A stretch of DNA of 64,000 nucleotides from Hyphomicrobiaceae bacterium (lineage in GTDB: Bacteria; Pseudomonadota; Alphaproteobacteria; Rhizobiales; Xanthobacteraceae): positions 1 to 64,000 of the forward strand of contig JAJPJB010000042.1 of assembly GCA_021324465.1 (NCBI GenBank), written 5' to 3'. The position numbers and the translations under genes were made by a program. Below, piece by piece: positions 1 through 9,301 of this stretch. Under the pieces are notes generated by a model. It worked only from the letters and a program-made list of their open reading frames with translations, made no database searches and was not told the origin of the DNA. The first letter of the stretch is position 1. Each line of letters begins with the position of its first letter.

Positions 1-406
1 AGTTCGCGAACTCGGCCCAGGTGCTCGCGCTGTTAATGATGTTGGCCGAATAGAGGCCCAGCGTGCCGGCGACCATGTCCATTAACCGCAACAGCATGGG
101 CATTTCCTTGGGCATGCATGTCTGATGAACGACCCGGAGCCGGCAACCGGCAAAGAAGCCCACGACGCCGACCAGAATTGATGCGGTCGATTGATAGGCG
201 ATCAGCGCATCAAAACCGCCGCGCCAGATCGAGCGCGCCATGCGGGCCACGCAAGCGAGCTTGGCAAATAGCGAGATGCCGGCGCGCGGATAAAGATATT
301 CGGTCTCGACCCGGAACTGCTGGCATGCAAGCCCGTCCTCGATCATGCGCGCCAATGTCGGCACACCGCCGCGTTCACCATCGTGAATGATTTGTACGAT
401 GCGCAT
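1..406 (-). CDS. Glycosyltransferase, N-terminal part (cut by window edge)
   Basis: Reading the minus strand from an ATG at 404-406 gives an open frame of 135 codons that runs off the left edge. It begins MRIVQIIHDGERGGVPTLAR, the usual opening of a GT4-type glycosyltransferase: a beta strand, then a glycine-rich nucleotide-sugar loop. Later comes a segment with the pattern Y-Q-S-T-A-S-I-L-V-G, followed by V-V-H-Q-T. The N-terminal Rossmann-like half is present, but the UDP-sugar-binding C-terminal half lies outside the window. It is divergent from the flippase gene at 536, and the 129 bases between the two starts probably hold both promoters. Its likely role is adding a sugar to a surface polysaccharide at the cytoplasmic membrane. 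The family call is good; the donor and acceptor are unknown. Confidence 0.75.
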   Translation of the reverse strand, partial: MRIVQIIHDGERGGVPTLARMIEDGLACQQFRVETEYLYPRAGISLFAKLACVARMARSIWRGGFDALIAYQSTASILVGVVGFFAGCRLRVVHQTCMPKEMPMLLRLMDMVAGTLGLYSANIINSASTWAEFAN

Positions 407-535
407 CACATCACGCTTGCAACGGGCCCCGCCTACGCGATTGTTTGTTTGATCGATCGGATGCGGCTTAACGCTGATCGACGAAAGCCCGTCGTAGCCC
501 CTTCTCCCGGTCGTAACAATTGCTTATCACGCGGC

Positions 536-1960
536 ATGCTTAACAGGTCAGGCCTGCTCTATCTGAGCGCACGCGTCATGTCGGCGGCCGGAAATTTTGT
601 GGCCGTCGCGATCTTTTCGCGCATGGCCGGGCCTGCGGAATACGGCCACTACGTGCTGATCTTTGCCTGGTCGCTGATCGTCTATGGTTTTGGCGCGCAA
701 TGGATGCGCTTTGCCTATTTCGGCGTTTACCATCTCGATCGCTTCGGCGAGTACATCGCCTCGTTGGCGCGGCTGCTTGCGGCTGGCCTCGTTCTGGTCG
801 CACTCGCGCTCAGCGTGATCGGCCTGTTCGGGTGGTTCGAGCCGGGCTTCTTGGCGGCGGTGTTTGCATTGGTTTGCGGCATCACGGTCTATGAAGCGAC
901 CTTCGAAGCCGCACGCACGCTGCTCAATGCGCGTGGCGCTTCGCTGGCGATGATCCTGCGCGCCCTGCTGGTTCTGCTTTTCGGCAGCGGCAGCCTGCAT
1001 TTTGGCGGCGGGGCGCGCGGCCTCGCCATTGCCATCGCGCTTGCCCACGTCATTGCGGCCGCCCCGACGCTGACCGGCTTCTCCAAGGTGCGCTTGTCGC
1101 AATCCACGCGCGCCGCAGCGCTCCACATCGTCAGCTACGGCTGGCCGCTCCTGCTCTCGTTCGGCGTCACGGCGGTCGGCCAGAGCGTCGACCGCTTGCT
1201 GCTCGCCCATTATCTCGGCATGGTCGCTCTCGGCTCCTATGGCGTGGTCGCCGATGTCCTGCGGCAGAGTTTCACCGTGCTGGGTGAATCGATCATCCTG
1301 TCGCTGGTGACGGTCGCGAAGACCCAGTCGAACCGCGGCGACAGCCTTGCCGCCAACGAGACGCTGCAAAAGGCCTTCACAGCCTGTCTCGCAGCGGCAT
1401 GTTTTGGCACGGCATTCTTTATCGTGTTCGGCGATACCGCGCTGCAGATCGTGCTGAAACCAGAATTCGTAGCGCCGATGCGCGACCTCATTCCGATTTT
1501 CGCAATTGCTTTCGCCTTCACGACCATGCGCAACTTCTATTTCGCGCAAGTGATCTATTTTTCCAATGCGAGCTATCTCGAGCTCGTCATTGCGGTCCTG
1601 TTCCTTGTTGTTTCGACGACATTGTCGATGCTGCTCGTGCCTCGCTATGGCCCGCATGGCGCGGCAGTCGCCCTAATGGCGGCCTGCACCTTCACGTGCT
1701 TCGGTTTTATGGTGCCGGGCCGGCGCCGGTTCAGGATGCCGGTCGACCTCGCAGCTTTGGTGGTGATGCCGACCCTCGCCGCGTTGTCGATCTTCGGCGC
1801 TCACGCGATGCAGCAACTGGTGGCCGATGCAGCGGCGAGATTGACGCTTGATGCAGCCCTATTCGCGGTGCTCGGTGGCTATGCGATCCGCCATTTCGGC
1901 CTGCTGCATCTGCCCGCCGCCGAAATTGTCGCCGACGGCGCCACGCTCGCGCAGCAATGA
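536..1960 (+). CDS. Wzx-like polysaccharide flippase (MATE/PST superfamily)
   Basis: A 474-residue, very hydrophobic protein with about a dozen predicted membrane segments, matching the length and layout of O-antigen/exopolysaccharide lipid-linked oligosaccharide flippases. The open frame extends upstream to 383, but residues before the ATG at 536 are not hydrophobic and overlap the divergent glycosyltransferase start. The ATG at 536 (MLNRSGLLYLSAR) gives a normal family N-terminus with a first membrane helix beginning near residue 10. The sequence around residues 200-260 (V-D-R-L-L-L-A-H-Y-L-G) fits the second half-repeat of the family. It overlaps the next gene by 4 bases (ATGA), implying co-transcription. 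Role inferred: moving undecaprenyl-linked sugar units across the inner membrane. Confidence 0.8.
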   Translation: MLNRSGLLYLSARVMSAAGNFVAVAIFSRMAGPAEYGHYVLIFAWSLIVYGFGAQWMRFAYFGVYHLDRFGEYIASLARLLAAGLVLVALALSVIGLFGWFEPGFLAAVFALVCGITVYEATFEAARTLLNARGASLAMILRALLVLLFGSGSLHFGGGARGLAIAIALAHVIAAAPTLTGFSKVRLSQSTRAAALHIVSYGWPLLLSFGVTAVGQSVDRLLLAHYLGMVALGSYGVVADVLRQSFTVLGESIILSLVTVAKTQSNRGDSLAANETLQKAFTACLAAACFGTAFFIVFGDTALQIVLKPEFVAPMRDLIPIFAIAFAFTTMRNFYFAQVIYFSNASYLELVIAVLFLVVSTTLSMLLVPRYGPHGAAVALMAACTFTCFGFMVPGRRRFRMPVDLAALVVMPTLAALSIFGAHAMQQLVADAAARLTLDAALFAVLGGYAIRHFGLLHLPAAEIVADGATLAQQ

Positions 1961-2763
1961 GCTGGCTTTGCTCCATGTCGCGTCCGCCGCACCCGCTTCG
2001 CCGCAGGCGGCCGCGCCATGTCCGATTTCTCGATATGCCGTTCGGCCAGCTGCACCAGGCCGAAGTGATCCGCCTCATCGTCGAACAGAGCGCGGGGCCC
2101 TATCGCTATATCGTGACGCCCAATGCCTACGATGTCGTTTCCGCGCATGATCAACCAAAAAGGCTTCTGCCGATCTATCAGGCAGCGTGGCTGTCAGTCT
2201 GCGACAGCCGTATCGTTCGCGCATTGGCGCGGCTTGAGCGAAACATCCTGCCGCTGGTCACCGGCAGCGATCTGGTGGCTCGCCTGCTCGCCACGCTGAA
2301 CGACCAGGATCGCGCGCAGCCGCCCAAACGAATTCTGGTCGTTGGGCCGTCAAGCGCCGTGGGGCCCATGCTCCACGGCGTCTATCCGAATGTTCCCCTC
2401 GAGGTCCTGCCGGCACCTTACGGATTGGCGCAAAGCGCCGCGCTGCGGCGTGAAGTGGCCCGGACCTGCATGGAGCGAGAATGGGATATCGCGCTTCTCT
2501 GCGTCGGCTGCCCGGCGCAGGCCTTGATCGCGCAACAGCTTGGTGAATTGGGCCGCAAAGCCGGCATTGCGCTCTGCGTCGGCGCGTCGATCGATTTTCT
2601 TGTCGGCAAGCGTTCGCGGGCGCCGCTCTGGCTGCAGCGGCTCGGTCTCGAATGGGCCTATCGCTTGGCATGTGAGCCGGCGCGGCTCTGGCGCCGATAT
2701 CTTGTCGAATCGCCTCGCATCTTCCGCATCTTCATGGCGACGCGGGCGCTGCGCGGCCGCTGA
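1957..2763 (+). CDS. WecG/TagA/CpsF-family glycosyltransferase
   Basis: A 268-residue protein resembling GT26 enzymes (WecG, TagA, CpsF), which transfer a sugar such as N-acetylmannosaminuronic acid onto a lipid-linked intermediate. Visible landmarks are a short LDMPFGQLHQAEV opening near residue 26, the Y-I-V-T-P-N-A signature near residue 50, C-D-S-R-I where the family usually has D-G-x-P, and a C-terminal stretch with L-G-L-E-W-A-Y-R-L, typical of the E-W-x-x-R-L motif. The start overlaps the flippase stop. A basic, proline-rich run of about 20 residues precedes the domain, so translation may start slightly later. It is probably part of the surface-polysaccharide locus; substrate unknown. 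Confidence 0.8.
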   Translation: MSWLCSMSRPPHPLRRRRPRHVRFLDMPFGQLHQAEVIRLIVEQSAGPYRYIVTPNAYDVVSAHDQPKRLLPIYQAAWLSVCDSRIVRALARLERNILPLVTGSDLVARLLATLNDQDRAQPPKRILVVGPSSAVGPMLHGVYPNVPLEVLPAPYGLAQSAALRREVARTCMEREWDIALLCVGCPAQALIAQQLGELGRKAGIALCVGASIDFLVGKRSRAPLWLQRLGLEWAYRLACEPARLWRRYLVESPRIFRIFMATRALRGR

Positions 2764-2770
2764 TTTCCGG

Positions 2771-3541
2771 TCAATGAGGGCGCCGATAGCCGAGCGCGGC
2801 CAGCGCATCGCGGATCGGCAGGCAAGGCATGTTCTCGGCCAGGACCGCCGCCACGGTCTCGCGCAGCAGCCTTGGCGCGCAGCCGATCCAGCTCGGCGGG
2901 TCGGCGACATCGTGCGTGGCAAAGATCAGCCAGCCGTTGCGCTCGCGCGTCTCGCGCAAGGCCCGCCGGAGCTTTTCCGAGGTCAACGTTCGATCATAAA
3001 GCGCGATCATGCGCAGCATGCCGAGATCGGCTACGCCTGCATTGATGCCCTCATAGATGCCGCGACAGCTGTCGAAGCGCTTTTGCAGCTGGAGCTTGCG
3101 CGGCAACGAGGCGCGGCCAAATGGATAGCAAAAATTCGTCAGGGCGATGCCGGGACACAGTTCAAGCAATCGGCGCTGGTTTTGGGTGCACTCCTCCGCC
3201 ATCTGCCGCGCGTCAAGATCTTCGACGCCAACATGCGAGAAGGTATGGCAGCCGATTTCGTGACCGGCATCGTGAAGCGCGCGTATCTGGGCCGGATCGA
3301 TCAGACGCCAATGGGTGTCGCGGCTGCCGCAAATGCCGCTGGCAACGTAGAATGTGCCGCGCACCCCATGCTGCTCCAGAATGGCGGCGCCATTCGTATA
3401 CGCAGAATCCGGCACATCGTCGAAAGTGAAACTCACGAGCGGCGCGGTGTTGCGCATCACCAGCGGCTTTGACCCCAAATGCCGCGCGCCACGCCGCAAC
3501 ACCCCCTTGATCAGCGGCTGCAACCTGCTGTGCATGATCAA
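2771..3541 (-). CDS. NodB-domain polysaccharide deacetylase
   Basis: A 256-residue carbohydrate esterase family 4 protein. Motif 1 is S-F-T-F-D-D-V-P, containing the catalytic Asp and the first metal ligand. Motif 2 is H-E-I-G-C-H-T-F-S-H, giving the two metal-binding histidines. Motif 3 is C-Y-P-F-G-R, and A-T-H-D-V near the end supplies the distal His. No clear signal peptide is visible, so it may act on a cytoplasmic or lipid-linked sugar. Its ATG overlaps the upstream glycosyltransferase stop by 4 bases, so the two are co-transcribed leftward. It converges tail to tail with the WecG-like gene, leaving only 7 bases between stops. Likely removes N-acetyl groups from a surface polysaccharide intermediate. 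Confidence 0.85.
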   Translation of the reverse strand: MIMHSRLQPLIKGVLRRGARHLGSKPLVMRNTAPLVSFTFDDVPDSAYTNGAAILEQHGVRGTFYVASGICGSRDTHWRLIDPAQIRALHDAGHEIGCHTFSHVGVEDLDARQMAEECTQNQRRLLELCPGIALTNFCYPFGRASLPRKLQLQKRFDSCRGIYEGINAGVADLGMLRMIALYDRTLTSEKLRRALRETRERNGWLIFATHDVADPPSWIGCAPRLLRETVAAVLAENMPCLPIRDALAALGYRRPH

Positions 3542-4722
3542 GTCCTCGCCGCCGCAAGGGGATCGCTCGTGGTCGCCCGCGAAAAGTGCAGATCGCCCAT
3601 GATTTCGAGGAATCGTTCGGCGGCGCGTGCCGCGGTGTAGTCGAGGCCCCGTGCTTTAAGCGCATTGCGGTCGGGTGCTGCATCCAAGGCCGCGACGATC
3701 GCCGCGGCCATCGCCTGCGCATCGCCGACCGGAACCAAGGCGCCGTAGCGGCCCGCCTTGAGAATCTCGGTCGGTCCATAGGGGCAGTCAGTCGCGACCA
3801 CCGGCGTGCCGCAAGCCAGCGCTTCGATGAGGGCGTTGCACAGGCCTTCGTAGATTGACGAGCAGACCGCGACACGCGCTCGCATCATCCAAACAAAGGG
3901 ATCCTCCACCTGCCCGGTGAAGATCACGCGATCGGCAAGTCCGTTTTCGCGCACCAGCGCTTCGAGCGCACCCCGCTCCGCCCCGTCGCCGATGATGGCC
4001 AGACGCCATCGGCGGGCGGGCGGCAGGAGCGTCATGGCGCGAACGAGCGTGCGCTGGTCCTTCTCGGGCGACAGCCGGCCGACGCAGACGACGAGATCCT
4101 TCTCGCGGCCGCTTTCGCCGTCCCAATGCGCAATCCGCGCCGCGGCTTGGTCCGGGATGACGGCGTTGGTCGACATCAGGGCGATTCGCGCTTCGGGCAC
4201 GGCAAAATGTTTCACCAGATCGCGCCGTGCCCCGTCGGTGAGCGCGACCACCCGATCGGCATAGCGGTAGAGGTGTCGCAGGATGCGATAGGCGATGCGA
4301 TTCTGCGCATAGGGATCGCGATATTGGGCAATCGACGGACTGCCCACCTCGCGCAGGATCAGCTTCGGGCGGCGCCTTCGCGGCAGGCTGCGCAGGGCGA
4401 TCAGCGTACAGAGGTTAAGCGCTGCCTCCGAGCTAACCACGGCCGCCGGGAGCAGTTGCCAGATCAGGCGCCGCAGTGCAGGAACCGCGTAGCGGATCTT
4501 TCTTCCGGGGATTTCGGTGACCGCAATGGCGGGATCAAGCATTGCTCGCAGCGGGCCTTGCGGGCGCAGCGCGAGCACGGCGATGCGAATGTTCCTGGCG
4601 GCAAGCGCGTTGCAGAGCAGGATCATGTCGCGCTGAGCGCCGCCGCCTTCGAAGGCACGCAATATGACCGCAAGGTCGGGACCAGGTTTTTCGGCACCAA
4701 AATTGTTGGTCGGCGACAACAC
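3538..4722 (-). CDS. GT4-family glycosyltransferase
   Basis: A 394-residue group 1 glycosyltransferase. The N-terminal domain has the glycine-rich acceptor loop (A-F-E-G-G-G-A-Q-R). The C-terminal domain shows V-C-V-G-R-L-S-P-E-K-D, then I-I-G-D-G-A-E-R, and the E-x7-E nucleotide-sugar motif within S-S-I-Y-E-G-L-C-N-A-L-I-E-A-L-A. The first codon of this frame is GTG; it lies two codons after an in-frame TAG, so an internal start is also possible. It is the first gene of a two-gene leftward unit with the deacetylase. The sugar it transfers cannot be told from sequence. The 277 bases between it and the efflux genes carry no supported gene. Confidence 0.85.
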   Translation of the reverse strand: MLSPTNNFGAEKPGPDLAVILRAFEGGGAQRDMILLCNALAARNIRIAVLALRPQGPLRAMLDPAIAVTEIPGRKIRYAVPALRRLIWQLLPAAVVSSEAALNLCTLIALRSLPRRRRPKLILREVGSPSIAQYRDPYAQNRIAYRILRHLYRYADRVVALTDGARRDLVKHFAVPEARIALMSTNAVIPDQAAARIAHWDGESGREKDLVVCVGRLSPEKDQRTLVRAMTLLPPARRWRLAIIGDGAERGALEALVRENGLADRVIFTGQVEDPFVWMMRARVAVCSSIYEGLCNALIEALACGTPVVATDCPYGPTEILKAGRYGALVPVGDAQAMAAAIVAALDAAPDRNALKARGLDYTAARAAERFLEIMGDLHFSRATTSDPLAAART

Positions 4723-4999
4723 GGCCTAATCTTTTTTGCTGCGTTTCCAGAAGATCGCAGCCACAATAGCCATCAGGAGAATGTTCGGATCAAGCGAGAA
4801 CCTGCCTTTTATTCTCGCCGTGAGCGAGCATCCTTAATTGCCGAGAGCGGGCACCTTAATTAACTTTAATCCTCTGGTCATTGAACGGTATGACGGGGCG
4901 GTATACTTCGGAAATTGGCCGATCGCTAACTGCCGCGTGGGAGGATTCCTGGAATAAAATTCGCGTTAGGGCGTTAACCTTGAACAGGATAGCTGGGTC

Positions 5000-6187
5000 A
5001 TGAAAACGAGGATGGCCGGGTGGAAGTCCCGGGGCATGTTCCTCGCGATCGCCGGGTTTGTGGCGGCCGGTGTGGTCGCTGCGATCGGCTTTTACCGTCA
5101 CGGCAGCACGCAAGCCGCCCAGAGCATGGCGGCTCCTGCGGTTCCGGTCACCGTGGCGCACGCCATACAGCACGACGTGCCGATCTACTATGACGCGCTC
5201 GGCACGGTTCAAGCGCTCAACACGGTGGCAATCCGCGCCCAAGTCAACGGCCAGATCATCTCCGTCAATTTCCGGCAAGGTCAGGAAGTCCGTCGGGGCG
5301 ACGTCCTTGCCAAAATAGATCCGGCCCCGTTCAAGGCCAATCTCGATCAGGCGGTCGCAAAAAAGAGTCAGGACGAAGCCCAGCTGATCGACGCCGAAAA
5401 AGACCTGGCGCGGTTCAAGACGCTCGTGCAGCGAAGCTTTGAGACCCAGCAGAACGTCGACGCGCAGCAAGCCAAGGTCGACCAGACCAAAGCCATGATC
5501 AATGCCGATCAGGCGGCGATCGAAGCGGCCCAGACGCAGCTCAATTACGCCACCATCACCGCGCCGATCGACGGTGTGGTCGGCTTCCGCCAGGTCGATG
5601 TCGGCAACATCATTCGCACCGCCGACGTTAATCCGCTGACAGTCCTTACGCAGATCAAGCCCTGTGATGTGATTTTCACGCTGCCCCAGAGCGATCTCGG
5701 ACCGGTGCGCGAAGCAATGTTGCGGGGCACTGTGCCGGTGTTTGCCTTCGATCAAGACGACAAGCAGCAGTTGGCGCAGGGGCATCTCCTTCTGATCAAC
5801 AATCAGATCGATCAAAACACCAGCACCATCCAGCTCAAGGCCGAATTTCCGAACCAGGACGAGCGGCTGTGGCCCGGCGAATTCGTGCGCATCCGTCTCC
5901 TGATCACCACCCGCAAGGAGGCCGTGACCATTCCGCCCGTTGCGGTGCAGCGCGGGCCGGACGGCTTCTATGTCTGGGTCATCAAGCAAGACGATACCGT
6001 CGAGCAGCGTCCGATCGAGGCGCAGATCGTGAGCCAGGACACGGCCATCGCCGCCAAAGGCCTTGCCGCCGGCGAGCGCGTAGTCGTCAATGGCCAATCG
6101 CGTCTCGATGACGGCACCCGTGTCACGATCCGATCGCAGAATCCGAACCCCAACGCTGGCGCGGACGAGCAGGCGGACAAGTCCTGA
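5000..6187 (+). CDS. RND efflux periplasmic adaptor (MdtA/AcrA-like)
   Basis: A 395-residue membrane-fusion protein of an RND pump. Residues 12-30 form an uncleaved membrane anchor or signal sequence. Next come the first lipoyl half (V-N-G-Q-I-I-S-V-N-F-R-Q-G), a long coiled-coil hairpin rich in D, Q, A and K from about residue 110 to 175, the second lipoyl half (A-P-I-D-G-V-V-G-F-R), then beta-barrel and membrane-proximal domains. The gene is immediately followed by its permease (stop TGA at 6185-6187, ATG at 6188). It links the inner-membrane pump to an outer-membrane channel, but no TolC-type gene lies nearby, so a channel encoded elsewhere is probably shared. Substrate unknown. Confidence 0.9.
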   Translation: MKTRMAGWKSRGMFLAIAGFVAAGVVAAIGFYRHGSTQAAQSMAAPAVPVTVAHAIQHDVPIYYDALGTVQALNTVAIRAQVNGQIISVNFRQGQEVRRGDVLAKIDPAPFKANLDQAVAKKSQDEAQLIDAEKDLARFKTLVQRSFETQQNVDAQQAKVDQTKAMINADQAAIEAAQTQLNYATITAPIDGVVGFRQVDVGNIIRTADVNPLTVLTQIKPCDVIFTLPQSDLGPVREAMLRGTVPVFAFDQDDKQQLAQGHLLLINNQIDQNTSTIQLKAEFPNQDERLWPGEFVRIRLLITTRKEAVTIPPVAVQRGPDGFYVWVIKQDDTVEQRPIEAQIVSQDTAIAAKGLAAGERVVVNGQSRLDDGTRVTIRSQNPNPNAGADEQADKS

Positions 6188-9100
6188 ATGAACGTCTCGG
6201 AAATTTTCATCCGCCGGCCGATCGCCACATCGCTGTTGATGGCCGCGCTCGCGCTCGTCGGCATTGTCGCCTTCCCGTTGCTCCCAGTCGCGCCGCTGCC
6301 CCAGGTGGACTTTCCGACGATCCAGGTCACCGCCACGGTGCCGGGGGCCAGCCCCGAGACCATGGCCGCGACCGTCGCCACTCCCCTCGAACGGCAATTT
6401 GGCCAGATCGCCGGTGTCACCCAGATGAGCTCGGTGAACTCGCTCGGTTCGACGGTGATAACGCTGCAATTCGACCTTAATCGCAATATCGACGGCGCCG
6501 CGCAGGACGTGCAGGCGGCGATCACCTCGGCCGGCAACCAATTGCCGAAAAATCTTTCGACGCCGCCAACCTATCGCAAGGTCAATCCGGCGGATTCGCC
6601 GATCCTGATCGTGGCGGCGACTTCGGAGACGTTGCCGCTGACCAAAGTCGACGACTTCGCCGAAAATGTCGTCGCTCAGCAGATTTCGCAGATATCGGGG
6701 GTTGCGCAGGTCGCCATCGGCGGCCAGCAGAAGCCCGCCATTCGGGTGCGTGTCGATCCGGCAAAATTGCAGGCGCGCGGGCTCACGCTCGAGGACGTGC
6801 GCGCCGCGCTCGGCAATGCCACGACGGATGCCGCCAAGGGCACGCTGCTTACGACCGAGCAAAGCTTCACCATCGCGACCAACGATCAGCTGACCGAGCC
6901 TGGGCCCTACAACGACGTGATCATTGCCTATCGCAACGGCGCGCCGGTTCGCATCCGCGACGTCGGATCGGCAAGCGAGGGGCCGCAGGACGTCACGTTG
7001 GGCGCCCTGCACCGCACCGATCCCGCCGTGATGCTGCTCGTATTCAAGCAGCCCGGCGCCAATGTGATCGCCACCGTTGACAACATCAAAGCCGCGCTGG
7101 CTCGGATGCATTCGCTGATTCCGCCCGGCATTCATCTGAGCACGGTCGTCGACCGCACGCAGACCATTCGAGCGTCCGTCAAGGACGTCGAGTTCACGCT
7201 GTTATTGTCCTGCGCACTGGTCGTGCTGGTCATCCTGCTGTTTCTGCGCAGCCTCCATGCCACGCTTATTCCGGGCGCCGCCGTCCCGCTGTCGCTCCTC
7301 GGCGCGACCGCGATCATCTATCTGGCCGGTTTCAGTCTCGACAACCTGTCGCTGATGGCGATGACCATTGCCGTCGGCTTCGTGGTCGATGACGCGATTG
7401 TCGTCGTCGAAAACATCTTCCGGCATCTGGAGGCCGGCACGACGCCGCTGCAATCGGCGATCAAGGGCGCGCGCGAGATCGGCTTCACAGTGCTTTCGAT
7501 CAGCATCTCGCTGATCGCGGTTTTCATCCCGCTGCTGTTGATGAGCGGCATCGTCGGACGGCTGTTCCACGAATTCGCCATTACCGTGATCGCCGCCATT
7601 CTGGTCTCGGTCGTGGTGTCGCTGACCCTGACCCCGATGTTGTGCTCGCGTTTTCTGGTGAGCGAACATGATCGCGAACATGGTCGGCTCTATCGCGTCA
7701 TCGAGGCCGGCTTTGAGGCGCTGCTTGCCGGCTATCGTCGCAGCCTCGACGTCGTGCTGCGGCATCAATTCACGACGCTGCTCGTGTTCCTGGCGACCGT
7801 CACCGTCACCGGCGTGCTGTTCGTCTTCATTCCCAAAGGCTTCTTTCCGACCCAGGACATCGGCATGATCCTGGGGCTTTCGGAAGCCGGCCAGGACGTC
7901 TCGCCGACCCGGATGCTGCAGATTCAGCGCCAGCTTTCCGAGGTCATCGCCAAGGATCCTGATGTCGCCGACTATGGATCGTTTTTCGGTCCGAGCTACG
8001 GCAACACCCAGAACACCGGCCGTTTTATCATCGGCCTGAAACTGCGCGATGATCGGACCGCCACGGCATCGCAAATCATCGATCGGCTGCGGCCGAAGCT
8101 TGCGCAGGTCACCGGCGCGCGATTGTTCCTGCAGCCCTCGCAGGACATCACGGTTGGCGGCCGCATCGCGCGCGGCCAGTTCCAATATGTGCTGCAGGAC
8201 CCCGATCTGCACGAATTGAATACGTGGGCGCCGCGGCTTCTTGCCAAGCTGAAAACGCTGCCGCAGCTCGCCGATGTCGCAAGCGACGCCATGAACAGGG
8301 CGCCGCTCATGACCATCACCATCAATCGCGACGCGGCCGCGCGCTTCGGTATTCAGCCGCAACTGATCGACGACACGCTCAACGACGCGTTCGGGCAGCG
8401 CCAAGTCACGCAGTATTTCACCAACAACTCCTATTACGTGGTGCTGGAAGTCGACCCGAAGGTGCAGAACGATCCGCACGCGCTCGATCAGATCTATGTT
8501 CGCGCTCCGGTCAACAATCAGCTCGTGCCGCTGTCGACGCTGGTCAGCGTCGACACGGCGCATATCGGACCGTTGCTGGTGTCGCATTCCGGGCAATTCC
8601 CGGCGGTGACGCTGACGTTCAATCTGCCGCCCGGCGTGGCGCTCGGGCAGGCGGTCGATGCGATCCGGCGCGCCGCCGATGAGATCGGCCTGCCGTCATC
8701 GGTGATCGGCAGCTTCCAAGGCAATGCGCAGGCGTTCCAGGCCGCGCTGGCCAACGAGCCGATCCTGATCGCGGCGTCGCTGGTCGTCGTTTATGTCATC
8801 CTCGGCGTGCTCTATGAGAGCTACATCCATCCGCTGACCATTCTCTCGACCTTGCCATCGGCCGGCGTCGGCGCGCTGTTGGCGCTCTGGCTCGGCGGCT
8901 TTGATCTGTCGGTGATCGGCATCATCGGCATCATTCTGCTCATCGGCATCGTCAAGAAGAATGGCATCATGCTGGTCGACTTTGCCATCAATCGCGAGCG
9001 CGCCGGATTGCCGTCACGCGAAGCCATCCGGCAGGCTTGCTTGCTGCGTTTCAGGCCGATCGTGATGACGACGATGACGGCGCTGCTCAGCGGGCTGCCG

Positions 9101-9301
9101 CTGATGTTCGGGCACGGCTCGGGATCGGAGCTGCGGCAGCCGCTCGGCTACTCGATGGTCGGCGGCCTCGCTTTAAGTCAGCTGCTCACCCTGTATACGA
9201 CGCCCGTCATCTATCTCTATCTCGACCGCTTCCAGTCATGGTTGCGAGGCGAAAAGGAAGAGCACGAAGCACCGCAATCGCTGCCGGTCGCCGCTGAATA
9301 A
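6188..9301 (+). CDS. RND multidrug efflux permease (MdtB/AcrB-like)
   Basis: A 1037-residue proton-driven exporter of the HAE-1 RND family, the normal length. It starts N-V-S-E-I-F-I-R-R-P-I-A-T-S, a typical MdtB/MdtC N-terminus, with two repeats of six membrane helices and large periplasmic loops. The proton-relay residues are intact: paired aspartates in V-V-D-D-A-I-V-V-V-E-N (helix 4) and the helix-10 lysine in G-I-V-K-K-N-G-I-M-L-V-D. It directly abuts the adaptor gene, so they are co-transcribed. One permease gene, rather than an MdtB/MdtC pair, suggests a homotrimer. No regulator gene adjoins. Very long antisense frames across it are GC-driven shadows. Confidence 0.92.
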   Translation: MNVSEIFIRRPIATSLLMAALALVGIVAFPLLPVAPLPQVDFPTIQVTATVPGASPETMAATVATPLERQFGQIAGVTQMSSVNSLGSTVITLQFDLNRNIDGAAQDVQAAITSAGNQLPKNLSTPPTYRKVNPADSPILIVAATSETLPLTKVDDFAENVVAQQISQISGVAQVAIGGQQKPAIRVRVDPAKLQARGLTLEDVRAALGNATTDAAKGTLLTTEQSFTIATNDQLTEPGPYNDVIIAYRNGAPVRIRDVGSASEGPQDVTLGALHRTDPAVMLLVFKQPGANVIATVDNIKAALARMHSLIPPGIHLSTVVDRTQTIRASVKDVEFTLLLSCALVVLVILLFLRSLHATLIPGAAVPLSLLGATAIIYLAGFSLDNLSLMAMTIAVGFVVDDAIVVVENIFRHLEAGTTPLQSAIKGAREIGFTVLSISISLIAVFIPLLLMSGIVGRLFHEFAITVIAAILVSVVVSLTLTPMLCSRFLVSEHDREHGRLYRVIEAGFEALLAGYRRSLDVVLRHQFTTLLVFLATVTVTGVLFVFIPKGFFPTQDIGMILGLSEAGQDVSPTRMLQIQRQLSEVIAKDPDVADYGSFFGPSYGNTQNTGRFIIGLKLRDDRTATASQIIDRLRPKLAQVTGARLFLQPSQDITVGGRIARGQFQYVLQDPDLHELNTWAPRLLAKLKTLPQLADVASDAMNRAPLMTITINRDAAARFGIQPQLIDDTLNDAFGQRQVTQYFTNNSYYVVLEVDPKVQNDPHALDQIYVRAPVNNQLVPLSTLVSVDTAHIGPLLVSHSGQFPAVTLTFNLPPGVALGQAVDAIRRAADEIGLPSSVIGSFQGNAQAFQAALANEPILIAASLVVVYVILGVLYESYIHPLTILSTLPSAGVGALLALWLGGFDLSVIGIIGIILLIGIVKKNGIMLVDFAINRERAGLPSREAIRQACLLRFRPIVMTTMTALLSGLPLMFGHGSGSELRQPLGYSMVGGLALSQLLTLYTTPVIYLYLDRFQSWLRGEKEEHEAPQSLPVAAE

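Noticed and set aside
548-1657. Minus-strand frame of about 370 codons
   Set aside because: Antisense to the flippase gene; no domain resemblance.
4727-4840. Minus-strand peptide ending I-L-L-M-A-I-V-A-A-I-F-W-K-R-S-K-K-D just before the GT4 gene
   Set aside because: No start codon except an internal ATG giving 15 residues, and no ribosome site; possibly a remnant, but not supportable as a gene.
4856-7135. Very long minus-strand open frame (over 700 codons) opposite the RND genes
   Set aside because: It lies antisense to a clear adaptor and permease, and its residues have the R/H/D/G-rich composition of a GC-driven shadow.
7202-8596. Minus-strand frame of about 460 codons inside the RND permease
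   Set aside because: Same shadow composition; the plus strand encodes an intact RND protein.
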